Positions 49,915 to 59,481 of a stretch of DNA of 64,000 bases are shown in pieces. Location of the stretch: the NCBI RefSeq assembly GCF_023016005.1, contig NZ_JALKAZ010000001.1, forward strand, positions 1,054,001 through 1,118,000, written 5' to 3'. This DNA comes from Erythrobacter sp. F6033 (GTDB taxonomy: Bacteria; Pseudomonadota; Alphaproteobacteria; Sphingomonadales; Sphingomonadaceae). The translations under genes were made by a program, and so were the position numbers. Position 1 is the stretch's first letter; the number at the start of each line of letters is the position of its first letter. Under the pieces are notes generated by a model. That model saw nothing but the letters and a program-made list of their open reading frames with translations, did no database searches and was not told the DNA's origin.

Positions 49915-51147
49915 TCAGCCGCGATCACGCTTTGCGAGGAGTTTCAGACGCAGCGCGTTCAGCTTGATGAAGCCTTCGGCGTCGTGTTGATCATAGGCGC
50001 CCGCGTCATCTTCAAACGTGACATGCGCCTCGGAATAGAGCGAGTACGGCGATTTGCGGCCAACAACACTGGCGAGACCTTTGTAGAGTTTAAGCCGCAC
50101 GGTGCCTGCGACTTTCTCTTGGCTCAGATCAATGGCGGCCTGCAGCATTTCCCGCTCGGGGCTGAACCAGAAGCCGTTATAGATAAGCTCTGCATAGCGG
50201 GGCATCAGCTCGTCTTTGAGGTGCGCCGCGCCGCCATCCAGCGTGATCTGCTCGATACCACGGTGAGCGCGCGCATAGATTTCGCCGCCCGGTGTTTCAT
50301 ACATGCCGCGCGACTTCATGCCGACGAAGCGGTTCTCAACGAGATCAAGCCGGCCAATGCCATGCTTGCGGCCCAGTTCGTTCAGTGCAGTCAGCAACGT
50401 CGCTGGCGACATCGCCTCACCATTCAAAGAGACACCGTCGCCACGCTCAAAGCCGATTTCGATATATTCCGGCGTGTCCGGAGCGTCTTCTGGATGGCCG
50501 GTGCGCGAATAGACGTAATCCGGGGTTTCTTCCCATGGATCTTCGAGCACTTTGCCTTCGGAGGATGTGTGCAACAAATTCGCATCGGTGGAGAAGGGCG
50601 CTTCACCGCGCTTGTCCTTCGGTACGGCAATCTGGTGCGATTCCGCCCACTCAATAAGGGCGGTGCGACTGGTCAGATCCCACTCGCGCCATGGGGCGAT
50701 CACGTGGATGTTCGGATCAAGCGCGTAAGCGGACAGTTCAAAACGGACCTGATCATTGCCTTTGCCGGTCGCACCGTGCGCGATAGCATCCGCTCCGGTT
50801 TCATGCGCGATCTCGACCAGACGCTTCGAGATAAGCGGACGGGCGATCGACGTGCCGAGCAGATAGTCGCCTTCGTACCGCGCATTGGCGCGCATCATCG
50901 GGAACACGTAATCGCGAACGAACTCTTCGCGCACGTCTTCGATAAAGATGTGCTCATCCGGGATACCCATTGCGCGTGCCTTGTCGCGGGCGGGTTCGAT
51001 CTCTTCGCCCTGACCAAGATCAGCCGTGAAAGTCACCACTTCCAATCCGCGCTCAACTGTCAGCCACTTCGCAATGACAGATGTATCGAGACCGCCCGAA
51101 TAAGCGAGAACGACACGTTTGAGTCCAGGGGTTTTGTTGTCAGGCAT
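49915..51147 (-). CDS. argG: Argininosuccinate synthase
   Basis: ATP-dependent ligation of citrulline and aspartate in arginine synthesis, cytosolic, 410 aa from ATG 51147. The PP-loop AYSGGLDTS is at residues 15-23; [13 protein letters not shown] and [12 protein letters not shown] substrate loops follow, and the C-terminal third has the family's tetramerisation helices. The upstream extension of the frame is not protein-like. No arg neighbours are present. Confidence 0.96.
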   Translation of the reverse strand: MPDNKTPGLKRVVLAYSGGLDTSVIAKWLTVERGLEVVTFTADLGQGEEIEPARDKARAMGIPDEHIFIEDVREEFVRDYVFPMMRANARYEGDYLLGTSIARPLISKRLVEIAHETGADAIAHGATGKGNDQVRFELSAYALDPNIHVIAPWREWDLTSRTALIEWAESHQIAVPKDKRGEAPFSTDANLLHTSSEGKVLEDPWEETPDYVYSRTGHPEDAPDTPEYIEIGFERGDGVSLNGEAMSPATLLTALNELGRKHGIGRLDLVENRFVGMKSRGMYETPGGEIYARAHRGIEQITLDGGAAHLKDELMPRYAELIYNGFWFSPEREMLQAAIDLSQEKVAGTVRLKLYKGLASVVGRKSPYSLYSEAHVTFEDDAGAYDQHDAEGFIKLNALRLKLLAKRDRG

Positions 51148-51308
51148 TGCTATGAGTCTCCGAGGAATGCTGCGGCGGCTACCAGCGTATTCGCAGCTGC
51201 GCAATCACTGGTTACGAATTGACTATGCCGTAGCGGAAATGGGAAAATTGCTTGTCAATGCAGTGCAGGCTCCCGATATTTCAGGGACTTGGGATGGGAG
51301 AACCCTTA

Positions 51309-52676
51309 ATGTTGGCAATGTGGAGCAAGGCACGCGAGCTTGCGCAAATGGCACCGCCAGAGCGCAATCGCTGGGTCGATTTTCTACGAGCGGTATCGAT
51401 TTTGGCTGTTGTGTTTGGTCACTGGCTGATGGCAGGCCTCTACGTTGATGACGCTGGCGAACTGCAGCGCGGCGATCTGCTCAGCGTTGCAAACTGGACG
51501 CATTGGTTGACTTGGGGTTTTCAGGTGATGCCCGTGTTCTTCCTAGTCGGTGGTTTCTCCAACGGCATGAGCTGGGATGCGACTTTGCGCAAAGCCACTC
51601 CAGGGCAAACGGGTGTTTACCGCGATTGGCTTGCGGCGCGTGTCCAGCGATTGATCGCTCCGACATTCCCCGTCCTTCTGCTTTGGGCGGTTCTTGCTGT
51701 CATTATGACGCAGGTCGGCCTTGAGCGCGGTCAGATCCGTGATGCGACGGAAGCGGCTCTGATCCCCGTGTGGTTCCTCTCGGTGTATCTGGTGGTGACA
51801 GCCTGCACGCCGTTGACGCGTAAGGCGTGGGAGCGGTTTGGGTGGCTGAGTTTTGCGATCTACATTCCATTGTCGATGCTGACCGACTGGCTGACCTTCT
51901 CCGCCGGCGTGCCCTACGTGAATTTTACCAACTTCCTCTGGGTGTTCTTAGCGATCCACCAATTGGGTTTTGCGTGGCGCGATGGGCGGTTTGACAGTCG
52001 CTTGCTTGCGCTGGCGACATTTGTTGTTGGTCTCGCAATTTTGGTCGCGATCACCGTCTATGGATTCTATCCCGTTTCAATGGTGTCCGCACCAGGAGGC
52101 TTCTCCAATTCGCTGCCGCCCACACTCGCGCTGTTCGCGCTAGGGGTCACGCAGGTAGGACTCGTGCTGGCGTTGGAGCCTTTAGGACGCAAAATGCTCG
52201 ACAATCTGAGCATCTGGACCGCCACCGTGTTGATGAATGGGATGATCATGACGGTTTATCTCTGGCACCTCACTGCATTCGTGCTCGTGATGACGGTTAT
52301 GTGGATCGGCTTTGGCGGAGCGGGGCTCAATTCGGTACCCGGCACCGGCGAGTGGTGGGCTTCGAGGCCGCTATGGCTCGGCGTTTATATTCTCGCACTG
52401 CTGCCCATGATTGCGATCTTTGCCAAGCATGAGCGCAGCTTTGGCCCGATAAGAGGCGGGCGCACTGTACCAAAGGCGCGCGTCGTCGCCGGTGTGTTTC
52501 TGATATGCGCAGGCCTTGCCGCGACGGCTGGGGTTACGATTACAAGCGAGCAGAGCTGGTCCGGTATCAATCTTGTTGTCGTCGCTGCGCCGTTTGTGGG
52601 TGCTGCCTTGCTGGGCTTTGGCCCCATGTACAAATGGTTCAGCAAGACGCCGGCGGAAGAAGGATCAAGCTCCTAA
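51309..52676 (+). CDS. Acyltransferase-3-like membrane protein
   Basis: 455 aa from ATG 51309, with GGGAG nine bases upstream; longer starts from 51252 exist. About ten TM segments. RNRWVDFLRAVSILAVVFGHW carries the acyltransferase-3 signature with its Arg and His. VMPVFFLVGGFSNG follows and further TM segments make the fold. The family O-acylates sugars or peptidoglycan; the substrate is unknown. Its end overlaps the cfa stop by 12 bases (convergent). Confidence 0.82.
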   Translation: MLAMWSKARELAQMAPPERNRWVDFLRAVSILAVVFGHWLMAGLYVDDAGELQRGDLLSVANWTHWLTWGFQVMPVFFLVGGFSNGMSWDATLRKATPGQTGVYRDWLAARVQRLIAPTFPVLLLWAVLAVIMTQVGLERGQIRDATEAALIPVWFLSVYLVVTACTPLTRKAWERFGWLSFAIYIPLSMLTDWLTFSAGVPYVNFTNFLWVFLAIHQLGFAWRDGRFDSRLLALATFVVGLAILVAITVYGFYPVSMVSAPGGFSNSLPPTLALFALGVTQVGLVLALEPLGRKMLDNLSIWTATVLMNGMIMTVYLWHLTAFVLVMTVMWIGFGGAGLNSVPGTGEWWASRPLWLGVYILALLPMIAIFAKHERSFGPIRGGRTVPKARVVAGVFLICAGLAATAGVTITSEQSWSGINLVVVAAPFVGAALLGFGPMYKWFSKTPAEEGSSS

Positions 52677-53912
52677 CAAGCGCTTTTCTTCCGCCGCAAT
52701 GTAGTCCCGATTGATGGGCACGGCATGACGATCGCGGAGATATTGGATTTGGTAATTGCACATGCTGCCATATTCAAAGACCGTCGCTGCGCCTGCGAGA
52801 TAAAAGGTCCACATGCGGAAAAACCGCTCGTCATACATGGCCACAATGGCATCTTTGTTGGCAAGACAATTGGCGTACCAGCAGCGCAGCGTCTTGCCGT
52901 AATGCAGTCGCAGTGTTTCTACATCGGACGCGATCAGCCTGAATTTCTCGGACGCCTCGACGGTTTCGGAGAGTGCAGGGATGTACCCGCCCGGGAAGAT
53001 ATATTTCCGTGTGAAGGCATCGGTCGTGCCCGGTAACCCGAGACGTCCGATTGTGTGAAGCAGCATCACTCCATCCTCAGAAAGCAGCTTTGCGCATGCT
53101 TCGAAGAAGGTTTCGAATTGCGGCTGGCCAACATGCTCAAACATGCCAACCGAAACGATCCGATCGAACTTTCGCCCTGCTTTCGCGAAGTCTCGATAGT
53201 CAACCAGCTCGATTGTGACTTTGTCAGCTACCCCTGCTTTGCGGACACGCTCTTTTGCGAGAGCGATTTGTTCTTCTGACAAGGTGATTCCGGTCACATG
53301 CACGTCGTAATGCCGCGCAAGGAAGATCGCCATTCCGCCCCAACCGCAGCCGATATCGAGCACTTTCTGCCCAGGCTTGATCGCAAGTTTTGCAGCGATG
53401 TGGGCAAGCTTGGCAGTCTGCGCCTCGCCCAACGTCATATCATCACGCGGCCAATAGGCGCAGCTATACTGCCAGTGCTCTTCATCCAACATTAGCGCAT
53501 AGAAATCGTTGCCGATGTCATAGTGATGCGCGACGTTGTCCTTGGAGCGCACAGCGTTGTTGATCCGCTCGGCAGCGAAGCTTGCCTGGTTTATGAGTCG
53601 CTTTGCAAAGCTCGGGCGCAGATTGTCATCGCCGCGCTCCCACCGGTCATTCGCCCGGAGCAAGGTGACGAGCCCCATGATATCGCCGTCTTCAATGATA
53701 AGACGGCCATCCATAAAGGCCTCCGCCGCTCCAAGCCGCGGGTCCATAAAGACATCTCGTGGCACGCGATCATCCGCAAACCGGATAACAATTTCAGGAA
53801 AACCGTCGGCTGGGCTGCCATAAGTTTTGACGGAACCGTCTGCGAATACGACACCAAGTTGCCCGCGCGACACCCCGCGCGAGAGGAATTTGTCCAGTAG
53901 CATTTTACTCAT
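52665..53912 (-). CDS. cfa: Cyclopropane-fatty-acyl-phospholipid synthase family methyltransferase
   Basis: 415 aa. The SAM-binding motif DIGCGWGG is at 186-193; HYDIGNDFYALMLD (130-143) and YSCAYW (149-154) are CFA-synthase family blocks, as is SVGMFEHVG further on. The C-terminal region includes the lipid-binding part. It methylates unsaturated acyl chains in membrane lipids in characterised members; some homologues methylate without ring closure, so the product is by family. Confidence 0.88.
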   Translation of the reverse strand: MSKMLLDKFLSRGVSRGQLGVVFADGSVKTYGSPADGFPEIVIRFADDRVPRDVFMDPRLGAAEAFMDGRLIIEDGDIMGLVTLLRANDRWERGDDNLRPSFAKRLINQASFAAERINNAVRSKDNVAHHYDIGNDFYALMLDEEHWQYSCAYWPRDDMTLGEAQTAKLAHIAAKLAIKPGQKVLDIGCGWGGMAIFLARHYDVHVTGITLSEEQIALAKERVRKAGVADKVTIELVDYRDFAKAGRKFDRIVSVGMFEHVGQPQFETFFEACAKLLSEDGVMLLHTIGRLGLPGTTDAFTRKYIFPGGYIPALSETVEASEKFRLIASDVETLRLHYGKTLRCWYANCLANKDAIVAMYDERFFRMWTFYLAGAATVFEYGSMCNYQIQYLRDRHAVPINRDYIAAEEKRLLGA

Positions 53913-53996
53913 AGGTATCCAGTGTGGTTATCAGACCCCGCAAACGAAGAATGACGCCAGTTTTGGCGCTGTCAACGAATGGGTGTAAGTAGGGGC

Positions 53997-54446
53997 ATGG
54001 CAGAGGCAAAAACACGACCAACCGATGTATCGGTGGATGATTTCATCGACGCAGTAGAACCCACAGCGAAACGCGAGGACGCAAAGGTGCTCGACGCATT
54101 GTTTCGCAAGGTCACGGGCGAGACACCGCATATGTGGGGGCCAACGATCATCGGATACGGCACCTACCATTATAAATATGAAAGCGGACGGGAAGGGGAC
54201 GCTGCGCGCTCCGGATTCAGTCCGCGCAAGGCCAAGCATTCGCTGTATTTGATGGGGCGTTATTGCGATGAGGAAACTGGCAAGCGGGTAGATGCGCTGC
54301 TGGAAAAAATGGGCAAGCACAAAACCGGCGCCAGCTGTGTTTACGTGAACAAGCTTGCCGATATTGATTTGAGTGTTCTCGAAGAGATCATCGGCATTTG
54401 CTGGGCCGCGATGAACCGCAAATATCCCGAAAATGGTCGGGGTTAA
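53997..54446 (+). CDS. DUF1801 family protein
   Basis: 149 aa from ATG 53997 (an ATG at 53979 adds six residues). MAEAKTRPTDVSVDDFIDAVEP, WGPTIIGYGTYHYKYESGREGD and FSPRKAKHSLYLMG are typical of DUF1801 (YdhG/YjhX-like fold). Function unknown. No signal peptide. Single gene, flanked by divergent cfa. Confidence 0.85.
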   Translation: MAEAKTRPTDVSVDDFIDAVEPTAKREDAKVLDALFRKVTGETPHMWGPTIIGYGTYHYKYESGREGDAARSGFSPRKAKHSLYLMGRYCDEETGKRVDALLEKMGKHKTGASCVYVNKLADIDLSVLEEIIGICWAAMNRKYPENGRG

Positions 54447-54585
54447 GCGTACCTAGGACAGAGCTTGCTTAGCGTGAAAGCGATCATACTCGTTTAACTC
54501 CGAATACAACTAATCCATATCCTTAATTGGAAATTCACTCCTTCACGCCAAAGCGCGAAAAGTAGGTGAATTCCGAGGGTGGATT

Positions 54586-55104
54586 ATGAACGATTTCGCA
54601 AGTCAAATTCCTGTAGGCCAAGAAGCAAAGAGTGTGCAGGAGGGCGGTGATGTAGCCATCGAACCATGGTCTTCGGACTTTGCGACCTGCGAACATCCTG
54701 AAACGGCACGTTTGCGCATTGAACGCGATTTCATCGAAAGCATTATCGGGATCAAACGCTACCCAACCGATCAGGTTTACGACTATCTCAACGCCCTTAT
54801 CGAAAAAGCGAAAGCAGAGCTGGGCCATGCCCGCTCCGCCAGCAACGATCTGCGTCGTGCCACCTTGCAGCAGCACCTTGATGAACTTGTTGCCTATTGT
54901 ACTGGCCATGGCATCAATGTCAGGCTGCCGAACCGCAATGGAGATGCCTTGGAAGAGGCTCTGGCGAGCTTCTATGTGCTAGAAGAAATCCCGGCATTTC
55001 TGGGCGAAATCAAATTTCTGATCGATCTATGGTACACTGACGCTTTGGCGAAGGTGCATGAGGAGATGCTAGCGCTCACGAACCTCTCCGGCCATCTGAG
55101 GTGA
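54586..55104 (+). CDS. Hypothetical protein
   Basis: 172 aa, no signal or TM. Mostly helical by composition (RLRIERDFIESIIGIKRYPTDQVYDYLNALIEKAKAEL; SFYVLEEIPAFLGEIKFLIDLWYTDALAKVHEEML). GAGGGTGG at 54576-54583 supports the ATG at 54586. Family not recognised. A 197-base gap follows before the molybdoenzyme end. Confidence 0.6.
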   Translation: MNDFASQIPVGQEAKSVQEGGDVAIEPWSSDFATCEHPETARLRIERDFIESIIGIKRYPTDQVYDYLNALIEKAKAELGHARSASNDLRRATLQQHLDELVAYCTGHGINVRLPNRNGDALEEALASFYVLEEIPAFLGEIKFLIDLWYTDALAKVHEEMLALTNLSGHLR

Positions 55105-55301
55105 ACAAGACTGGTTTGCTCTAGAGCTTATCGGACTATGCATTTGCCTTAGACTGCTTCTTGATCAGCAGATTCCTAATCTTGAAGGATTTCAGCGAAC
55201 GGTGCTGCTGTTATTGAGAGTGCCGCGAATGCGCCCGCAGTGTGTGGAAGAGCACGTTTGATGATTGTAACTCAAAACGACATAATCGAGAGGCAGTCGT
55301 A

Positions 55302-56051
55302 CTAGATCCCGGCATACCATTGGTAATTGCCGATATCTTCCCAGAATCCGCCTTTGCCTTCGCCGATATCGTCCAAGCTGGCGACGGCCACTATCCCTGT
55401 CAGATACTTGGCGTGTTTGTACCCAAGTTGACGCTCGATCCGCATCCTTAATGGCGCACCGTTCTTCTCAGGGATAGGTTTGCCGTTAAGCTTATGCGCG
55501 ATGATAGATTGCGGGTGATAGGCATCGATCATGTCGACGCTTTCATAATAGTCGCGGCCATAAAGCGTATCTGCACAGGTGAAGACGATGAAGTTCGCTT
55601 CCGGGCGAACGCGCGCACTGTCGAGCAAGTTTGAAAGCTGCGGGCCGGTCCATTCGCCGATTGCACTCCAACCCTCTACACAATCGTGGCGAGTAATCTG
55701 GGTGCGCTGGGGAAGGGCGCGCAGATCGTCCATAGAAAGGCTGAGTGGAGCCTCCACCAGACCGCTAACTGTCAGTCTCCAATCGGAAAAGCCGTTCGCC
55801 AATTGCGTGCGGTATTCAGGCGTATCGACTGTCAAAGAACCATTGCCCCTGAAGTCAGGTGAGCGATCTTCGGGAGCATATTCAGGGGCCAGTCGCTGCC
55901 TACCTGCAAGCGTGCGCTGGGCGATGCGATGCCAATCCTCTGCGGTATCGAACAAGCTTTGCCCGGTGTCGCTATTGGCAATCTTGGCGCAGGCCCCTGT
56001 GCCAAGAGCTGCCAAACCAGCGAGCAGGCTGCGCCGTTTGATATCAGCCAT
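55302..56051 (-). CDS. MsrP-like molybdopterin-dependent oxidoreductase
   Basis: 249 aa. The N-terminus has twin arginines at 6-7 (KRRSLLAG) and a hydrophobic run, so Tat export is likely; C21 in GTGAC could be a lipidation site. The oxidoreductase core has the molybdopterin ligand Cys124 in RHDCVEGWS, followed by GRDYYESVDM and LRMRIERQLGYKHAKYL. It resembles YedY/MsrP but is shorter than E. coli MsrP. It overlaps the cytochrome gene by eight bases. Confidence 0.85.
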   Translation of the reverse strand: MADIKRRSLLAGLAALGTGACAKIANSDTGQSLFDTAEDWHRIAQRTLAGRQRLAPEYAPEDRSPDFRGNGSLTVDTPEYRTQLANGFSDWRLTVSGLVEAPLSLSMDDLRALPQRTQITRHDCVEGWSAIGEWTGPQLSNLLDSARVRPEANFIVFTCADTLYGRDYYESVDMIDAYHPQSIIAHKLNGKPIPEKNGAPLRMRIERQLGYKHAKYLTGIVAVASLDDIGEGKGGFWEDIGNYQWYAGI

Positions 56052-56727
56052 CGATCTCAGCCTCTCTAGAACCGCCAGTGATCATGTTCCAAACCTGTTT
56101 GGCCGGACCCGACAGGATCACCATCACGATGTGAACAACGAAGAATGCAAACAGCGCCCAAGCAAAGATAAAGTGGAGGCTGCGCGCCGATTGACGTCCG
56201 CCGAGAAGGTCGACCAACCACGGTGCAGCGGGTTCAAAACCGGGACTGATCGCGAGACCCGTGAAAATCATCATCGGCAGAAATACGCCGAGCACGATAC
56301 CGTACGTGATCCGCTGGAGTCCGTTGTATATCTGTCCATGCCCTTCGAATTTACGGGCCAGATGCGATTTGATTTCACCTGCAATGGATCGCGGCGACCA
56401 ATCGTTCAGAGATGTACGCAGATCGCGCCAGAAATGCTTGTTCGCTATGCTCGCAACCCACATCACAAGCAGGGCGAGAGCGAATATCCAAGCTGCGAGG
56501 CTATGCCAATCACGCGCAGCCGCCAGATCGTATCGGCCAAAAGGTAAAGTGGTCCAGCCAGGAAACCGCATTACGCTCGCCCATGCATCGGCAGGATCGT
56601 AACCGTAGTCACCCCAGTATAGATACCTGTGAGCGTTCGAAATATTCAGCCCTGACATGAACAGAACAATCAGAGCGGCAGCGTTCAGCCAGTGCCAAAG
56701 GCGCGTAATCAGACCATGCCGTTTCAT
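56044..56727 (-). CDS. Membrane cytochrome b (b561/hydrogenase-cytochrome-b family)
   Basis: 227 aa, four TM segments. Haem-ligand histidines are likely in TRLWHWLNAAAL, DWHSLAAWIFAL, and FVVHIVMVIL. It should pass electrons to the molybdoenzyme encoded next (MsrQ-like role, though the sequence is of the NiFe-hydrogenase cytochrome b type). It overlaps the SDR gene by four bases and the molybdoenzyme by eight. Confidence 0.85.
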   Translation of the reverse strand: MKRHGLITRLWHWLNAAALIVLFMSGLNISNAHRYLYWGDYGYDPADAWASVMRFPGWTTLPFGRYDLAAARDWHSLAAWIFALALLVMWVASIANKHFWRDLRTSLNDWSPRSIAGEIKSHLARKFEGHGQIYNGLQRITYGIVLGVFLPMMIFTGLAISPGFEPAAPWLVDLLGGRQSARSLHFIFAWALFAFFVVHIVMVILSGPAKQVWNMITGGSREAEIDG

Positions 56728-57503
56728 GCTTGAATACCACGCGCCGTCGCTTGTTCGCGGGCCAGCCAGATGACATCGCGGTCCTGATCGAGCAGGTGTT
56801 GGCCGCTATCGATGAACAGCGTCTCTCCACTGCGCAATTGACCGGATGACAAAAACAGAGCGGCGTCTACTATTTCGCGAGCATTGGTCTTTCGTTTTAG
56901 GAGGTTGAGCCGATGGGAAAGCTCGGTCTCTTCCTCGCTTTGATCATGGCTTGCCAGGATGGCGCCGGGCGCGATGCCATAGATGCGGCCTCCTTCTCGC
57001 GCAGTACCTTTCGCCAGCATCTTGATCGTCGAAGACAGCGCGTGCTTTGACATTGTGTAGCTGAAGAAGTCAGGATTTGGGTTGGCGATCTTCATATCAG
57101 TAATCTGGATGACACAGCGCTGCGCCGAGCTGCGAGCGTGAGCCAAATACGCCTGAGACATCCGCGCCGGGGAGAGAGAGTTGACCTGCATTGCTTCCCG
57201 GTTCGTTGCGGGATCAAGATTGGTTGCACCATCGTAGTGAAAGACCGACGCCGAATTTATCAGACATCGCCAATTCGGCAGGCGTTGAGCCAACTTGGCA
57301 ACCATTGCCAACGCTGCATCGTCATCGGTCAAATCGCACTGCACCGTTTCCGCAGTCCCTAACTCAAGGGCCAAGGCATCGGCGGGATCGGTTGAGGATT
57401 TGTAATGGATGACGACATGCCAGCCGGCTGCCGCAAAGCCTCGAGCGAGCTCCGCGCCTATTCTGGTGGCGCCTCCGGTTATCAAGACGGCTGGGAGTGT
57501 CAT
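56724..57503 (-). CDS. FolM/pteridine-reductase-like SDR
   Basis: 259 aa. The Rossmann motif is ITGGATRIGAELARGFAAAG; the catalytic pair is Y149/K153 in YTMSKHAL. D136 in QITDMKIA stands where many SDRs have Ser, as in FolM-type dihydromonapterin reductases. HYKSS after strand 2 suggests NADPH preference. It lies upstream of the cytochrome and molybdoenzyme genes and overlaps the former, so a role in pterin supply is possible but unproven. Confidence 0.78.
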   Translation of the reverse strand: MTLPAVLITGGATRIGAELARGFAAAGWHVVIHYKSSTDPADALALELGTAETVQCDLTDDDAALAMVAKLAQRLPNWRCLINSASVFHYDGATNLDPATNREAMQVNSLSPARMSQAYLAHARSSAQRCVIQITDMKIANPNPDFFSYTMSKHALSSTIKMLAKGTAREGGRIYGIAPGAILASHDQSEEETELSHRLNLLKRKTNAREIVDAALFLSSGQLRSGETLFIDSGQHLLDQDRDVIWLAREQATARGIQA

Positions 57504-57558
57504 TACGTTATTGGCCTATCAGCGCCGGGCTGGGCATTCAATCACCACCAAACACAAA

Positions 57559-57593
57559 TCGGCGCTGCCAGCGATTGGAGCTGGCAGCGCCGA
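57559..57593 (-). terminator. Terminator after the glycine-zipper gene
   Basis: A perfect 14-bp stem (57559-57572 with 57580-57593) around a 7-base loop. On the minus strand it is followed by TTGTGTTTGG, a modest T run. It directly follows the stop of the minus-strand gene at 57617. Confidence 0.75.
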
Positions 57594-57616
57594 AAATCAC
57601 TGTTGTGCTTGATCAG

Positions 57617-58102
57617 TTACCGACAGCGAGCCGATCCGCGATCTATCTCCCTGCCAAGAACCGCGCCCAATGCGCCGCCAAGCAAGGTGCCGACGGTTCT
57701 GTCACCGCGCGTGTCGATTGCTCGACCAATCAACGCGCCACCAGCGGCACCAATGATTAGACCAGTCGTGCCGTTGTCACGCTTGCAGTAATAGCGGCCG
57801 TCACGGCCACGCCAGACCCGATCACCGCGCCGGACGCGCTGTGGTTCGTAATACCGACCGTAGCGGTCGTAGCGGTCACCGCGGTAACGCTTGTTCTTCT
57901 TGTAACGACGACGCTCATAATAATCATCGTCATCGTCCCAACGATCATCATCAAGATTCGCCACATACTCAAACGGCGTTTCCGCCAGAACGATGGTAGC
58001 CATTGACTGGTCCGTTAGGTTGGGGGTGAACTCCGCAGCCTGTGCTGGAGCGGAGAATGCAGCGAGCGAACCGGCTGCGGCGACTAGAGCGATTTTCTTC
58101 AT
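57617..58102 (-). CDS. Exported glycine-zipper protein
   Basis: 161 aa from ATG 58102 (MKKIALVAAAGSLAAFSAPAQA signal). A charged Arg/Asp/Tyr-rich middle (RYDRYGRYYEPQRVRRGDR) is followed by a C-terminal glycine-zipper pair, GLIIGAAGGALIGRAID and GTLLGGALGAVLG. This layout is common in small envelope proteins that associate with the outer membrane. Function unknown. Confidence 0.78.
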   Translation of the reverse strand: MKKIALVAAAGSLAAFSAPAQAAEFTPNLTDQSMATIVLAETPFEYVANLDDDRWDDDDDYYERRRYKKNKRYRGDRYDRYGRYYEPQRVRRGDRVWRGRDGRYYCKRDNGTTGLIIGAAGGALIGRAIDTRGDRTVGTLLGGALGAVLGREIDRGSARCR

Positions 58103-58228
58103 GTCATTTCCTTCCTGAAATTCTGCGATGGAGGCAGAATTGTTCAGGAAAAAAGAACTGAATATGAACAGGTGATTCAAGTAGGCGATTTGAAGGTGAG
58201 CCGTTGAGCGTGAGCGACGAACGGACAA

Positions 58229-58879
58229 TCAGCCGAGTTTAGCGAGAGCCTTGGAGCGCAGTTTTGGTGCGAGTCTTGGCAATGCGGCAAGCTCTTTCAG
58301 TTCATCTGAGTCGGCTTTTCCAGCGATGAGAGCGTTGAATGTTCGAGCCACAGTCCAGTCGGAGTGACCAGTCTCTACGCGTTCCAACATGTCCCCAGCT
58401 TGCGCGTCACCAATTTCAAGAACACGGAAGTACCAGCCGCACCGCGCGGTCTTGATGATTTTTGCAACCATCCCTTTGGCCTCGCAAACTGAACTGAACC
58501 GGTGTTCGATCTTCCAACACGGCTGGCGCGGCTGGCTTATCTCGATCAAAGCGCCGCCGAGCTTGAAGCGATCACCGATATGGACATCATCTTCTGATAA
58601 GTCGCTTACGGCGAGGTTTGATCCGAATGCGCCCGGTTCGTCGAGTAAATCGATCGGACCAATCTGTTCTCGCCAGAAAGCGTGATGGTCCAAAGGGTAA
58701 AGGTGCAATGCCATTTCGGGGCCGCCATGCACTCTGCGGTCAGCTTGTTCATCGGGCGCGAGGCCGTCTTCAAGGATCTGCACGATCCTTTCGCGTGGAC
58801 GCTTTATGATGGCGCTTGTCTCGGCCCCGTTAAATGGGCGTGCTGTGCCCGTGCAAATGGCCTCGATCGTTCGTTTCAC
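58229..58879 (-). CDS. MOSC-domain protein (YiiM-like)
   Basis: 216 aa from GTG 58879, whose GTGA overlaps the stop of the methyltransferase gene; GAGGA is well placed upstream. ATG 58906 would add nine residues. The MOSC core has RRVHGGPEMALHLYP, FGSNLAVSDLSEDDVHIGDRF, and the conserved Cys in ISQPRQPCWKIEHRF. MOSC proteins handle sulfur/molybdenum-cofactor-linked chemistry; YiiM-like ones detoxify N-hydroxylated bases. Specific substrate unknown. Confidence 0.88.
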   Translation of the reverse strand: MKRTIEAICTGTARPFNGAETSAIIKRPRERIVQILEDGLAPDEQADRRVHGGPEMALHLYPLDHHAFWREQIGPIDLLDEPGAFGSNLAVSDLSEDDVHIGDRFKLGGALIEISQPRQPCWKIEHRFSSVCEAKGMVAKIIKTARCGWYFRVLEIGDAQAGDMLERVETGHSDWTVARTFNALIAGKADSDELKELAALPRLAPKLRSKALAKLG

Positions 58880-59481
58880 GCTTTCCTCGCCGTTAGAGCC
58901 ATCCAATCGCGTTGAACCCCGTCAGAGCCGTTTCCGGCATATATATCGGTCTCGACCATCTCAAATCCGGCTTGCAGATAGGTCACATTCAACCATTTCG
59001 GATCAGGCAGGTTCGTCCATCGGCCAAGCGGGTCGCGTCCTTCATTAGGATGCTGGGCATCACAAAGCTTGAAGTTCGCAAAGTGCCACCCTCTCGGCCG
59101 AAGCGAGCGATGAATGCGAGCCAAAGCATCGCTTAGCGCAGCGCGGGGCAGGTGGAGTAGGCACGCATGCGCCCAGACCGCGTCATAGTCCTGATCAGCC
59201 TTAAGCTCATCAAATCGCATCTGCCGCGCTTTCAAGTCGAAGGATGCGTTGGCTTTGCTCACCATGGCTGCGGTGCCGTCCGTCGCATCAACCTCAAAAC
59301 CGCGATCGACCATATGTTTAGCATCGCGTCCATTTCCGCATCCGAGCTCGAGCACTCGCGCACCTTGGTTCAGGCGATCGAGAAACGGGTCGAGATGGCG
59401 ATGGCGATCAAGCGCTGTGCTTAAAGTATAGCGGGGAGCAGCCGCTTCGTAGTATTCTATGGTCGCAGCGTCGTACTTCAC
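58876..59481 (-). CDS. Class I SAM-dependent methyltransferase
   Basis: 201 aa. Motif [10 protein letters not shown] is at 43-51, and ATDGTAAM gives the acidic ribose-binding residue. [25 protein letters not shown] is the typical post-motif region. The substrate is unknown. It overlaps rlmN upstream and MOSC downstream by four bases each. Confidence 0.87.
   Translation of the reverse strand: MKYDAATIEYYEAAAPRYTLSTALDRHRHLDPFLDRLNQGARVLELGCGNGRDAKHMVDRGFEVDATDGTAAMVSKANASFDLKARQMRFDELKADQDYDAVWAHACLLHLPRAALSDALARIHRSLRPRGWHFANFKLCDAQHPNEGRDPLGRWTNLPDPKWLNVTYLQAGFEMVETDIYAGNGSDGVQRDWMALTARKA

Noticed and set aside
49135..51222. A 695-codon plus-strand open frame.
   Set aside because: Most of it is the exact antisense register of argG, which is unmistakable on the minus strand; the translated sequence has no protein-family character.
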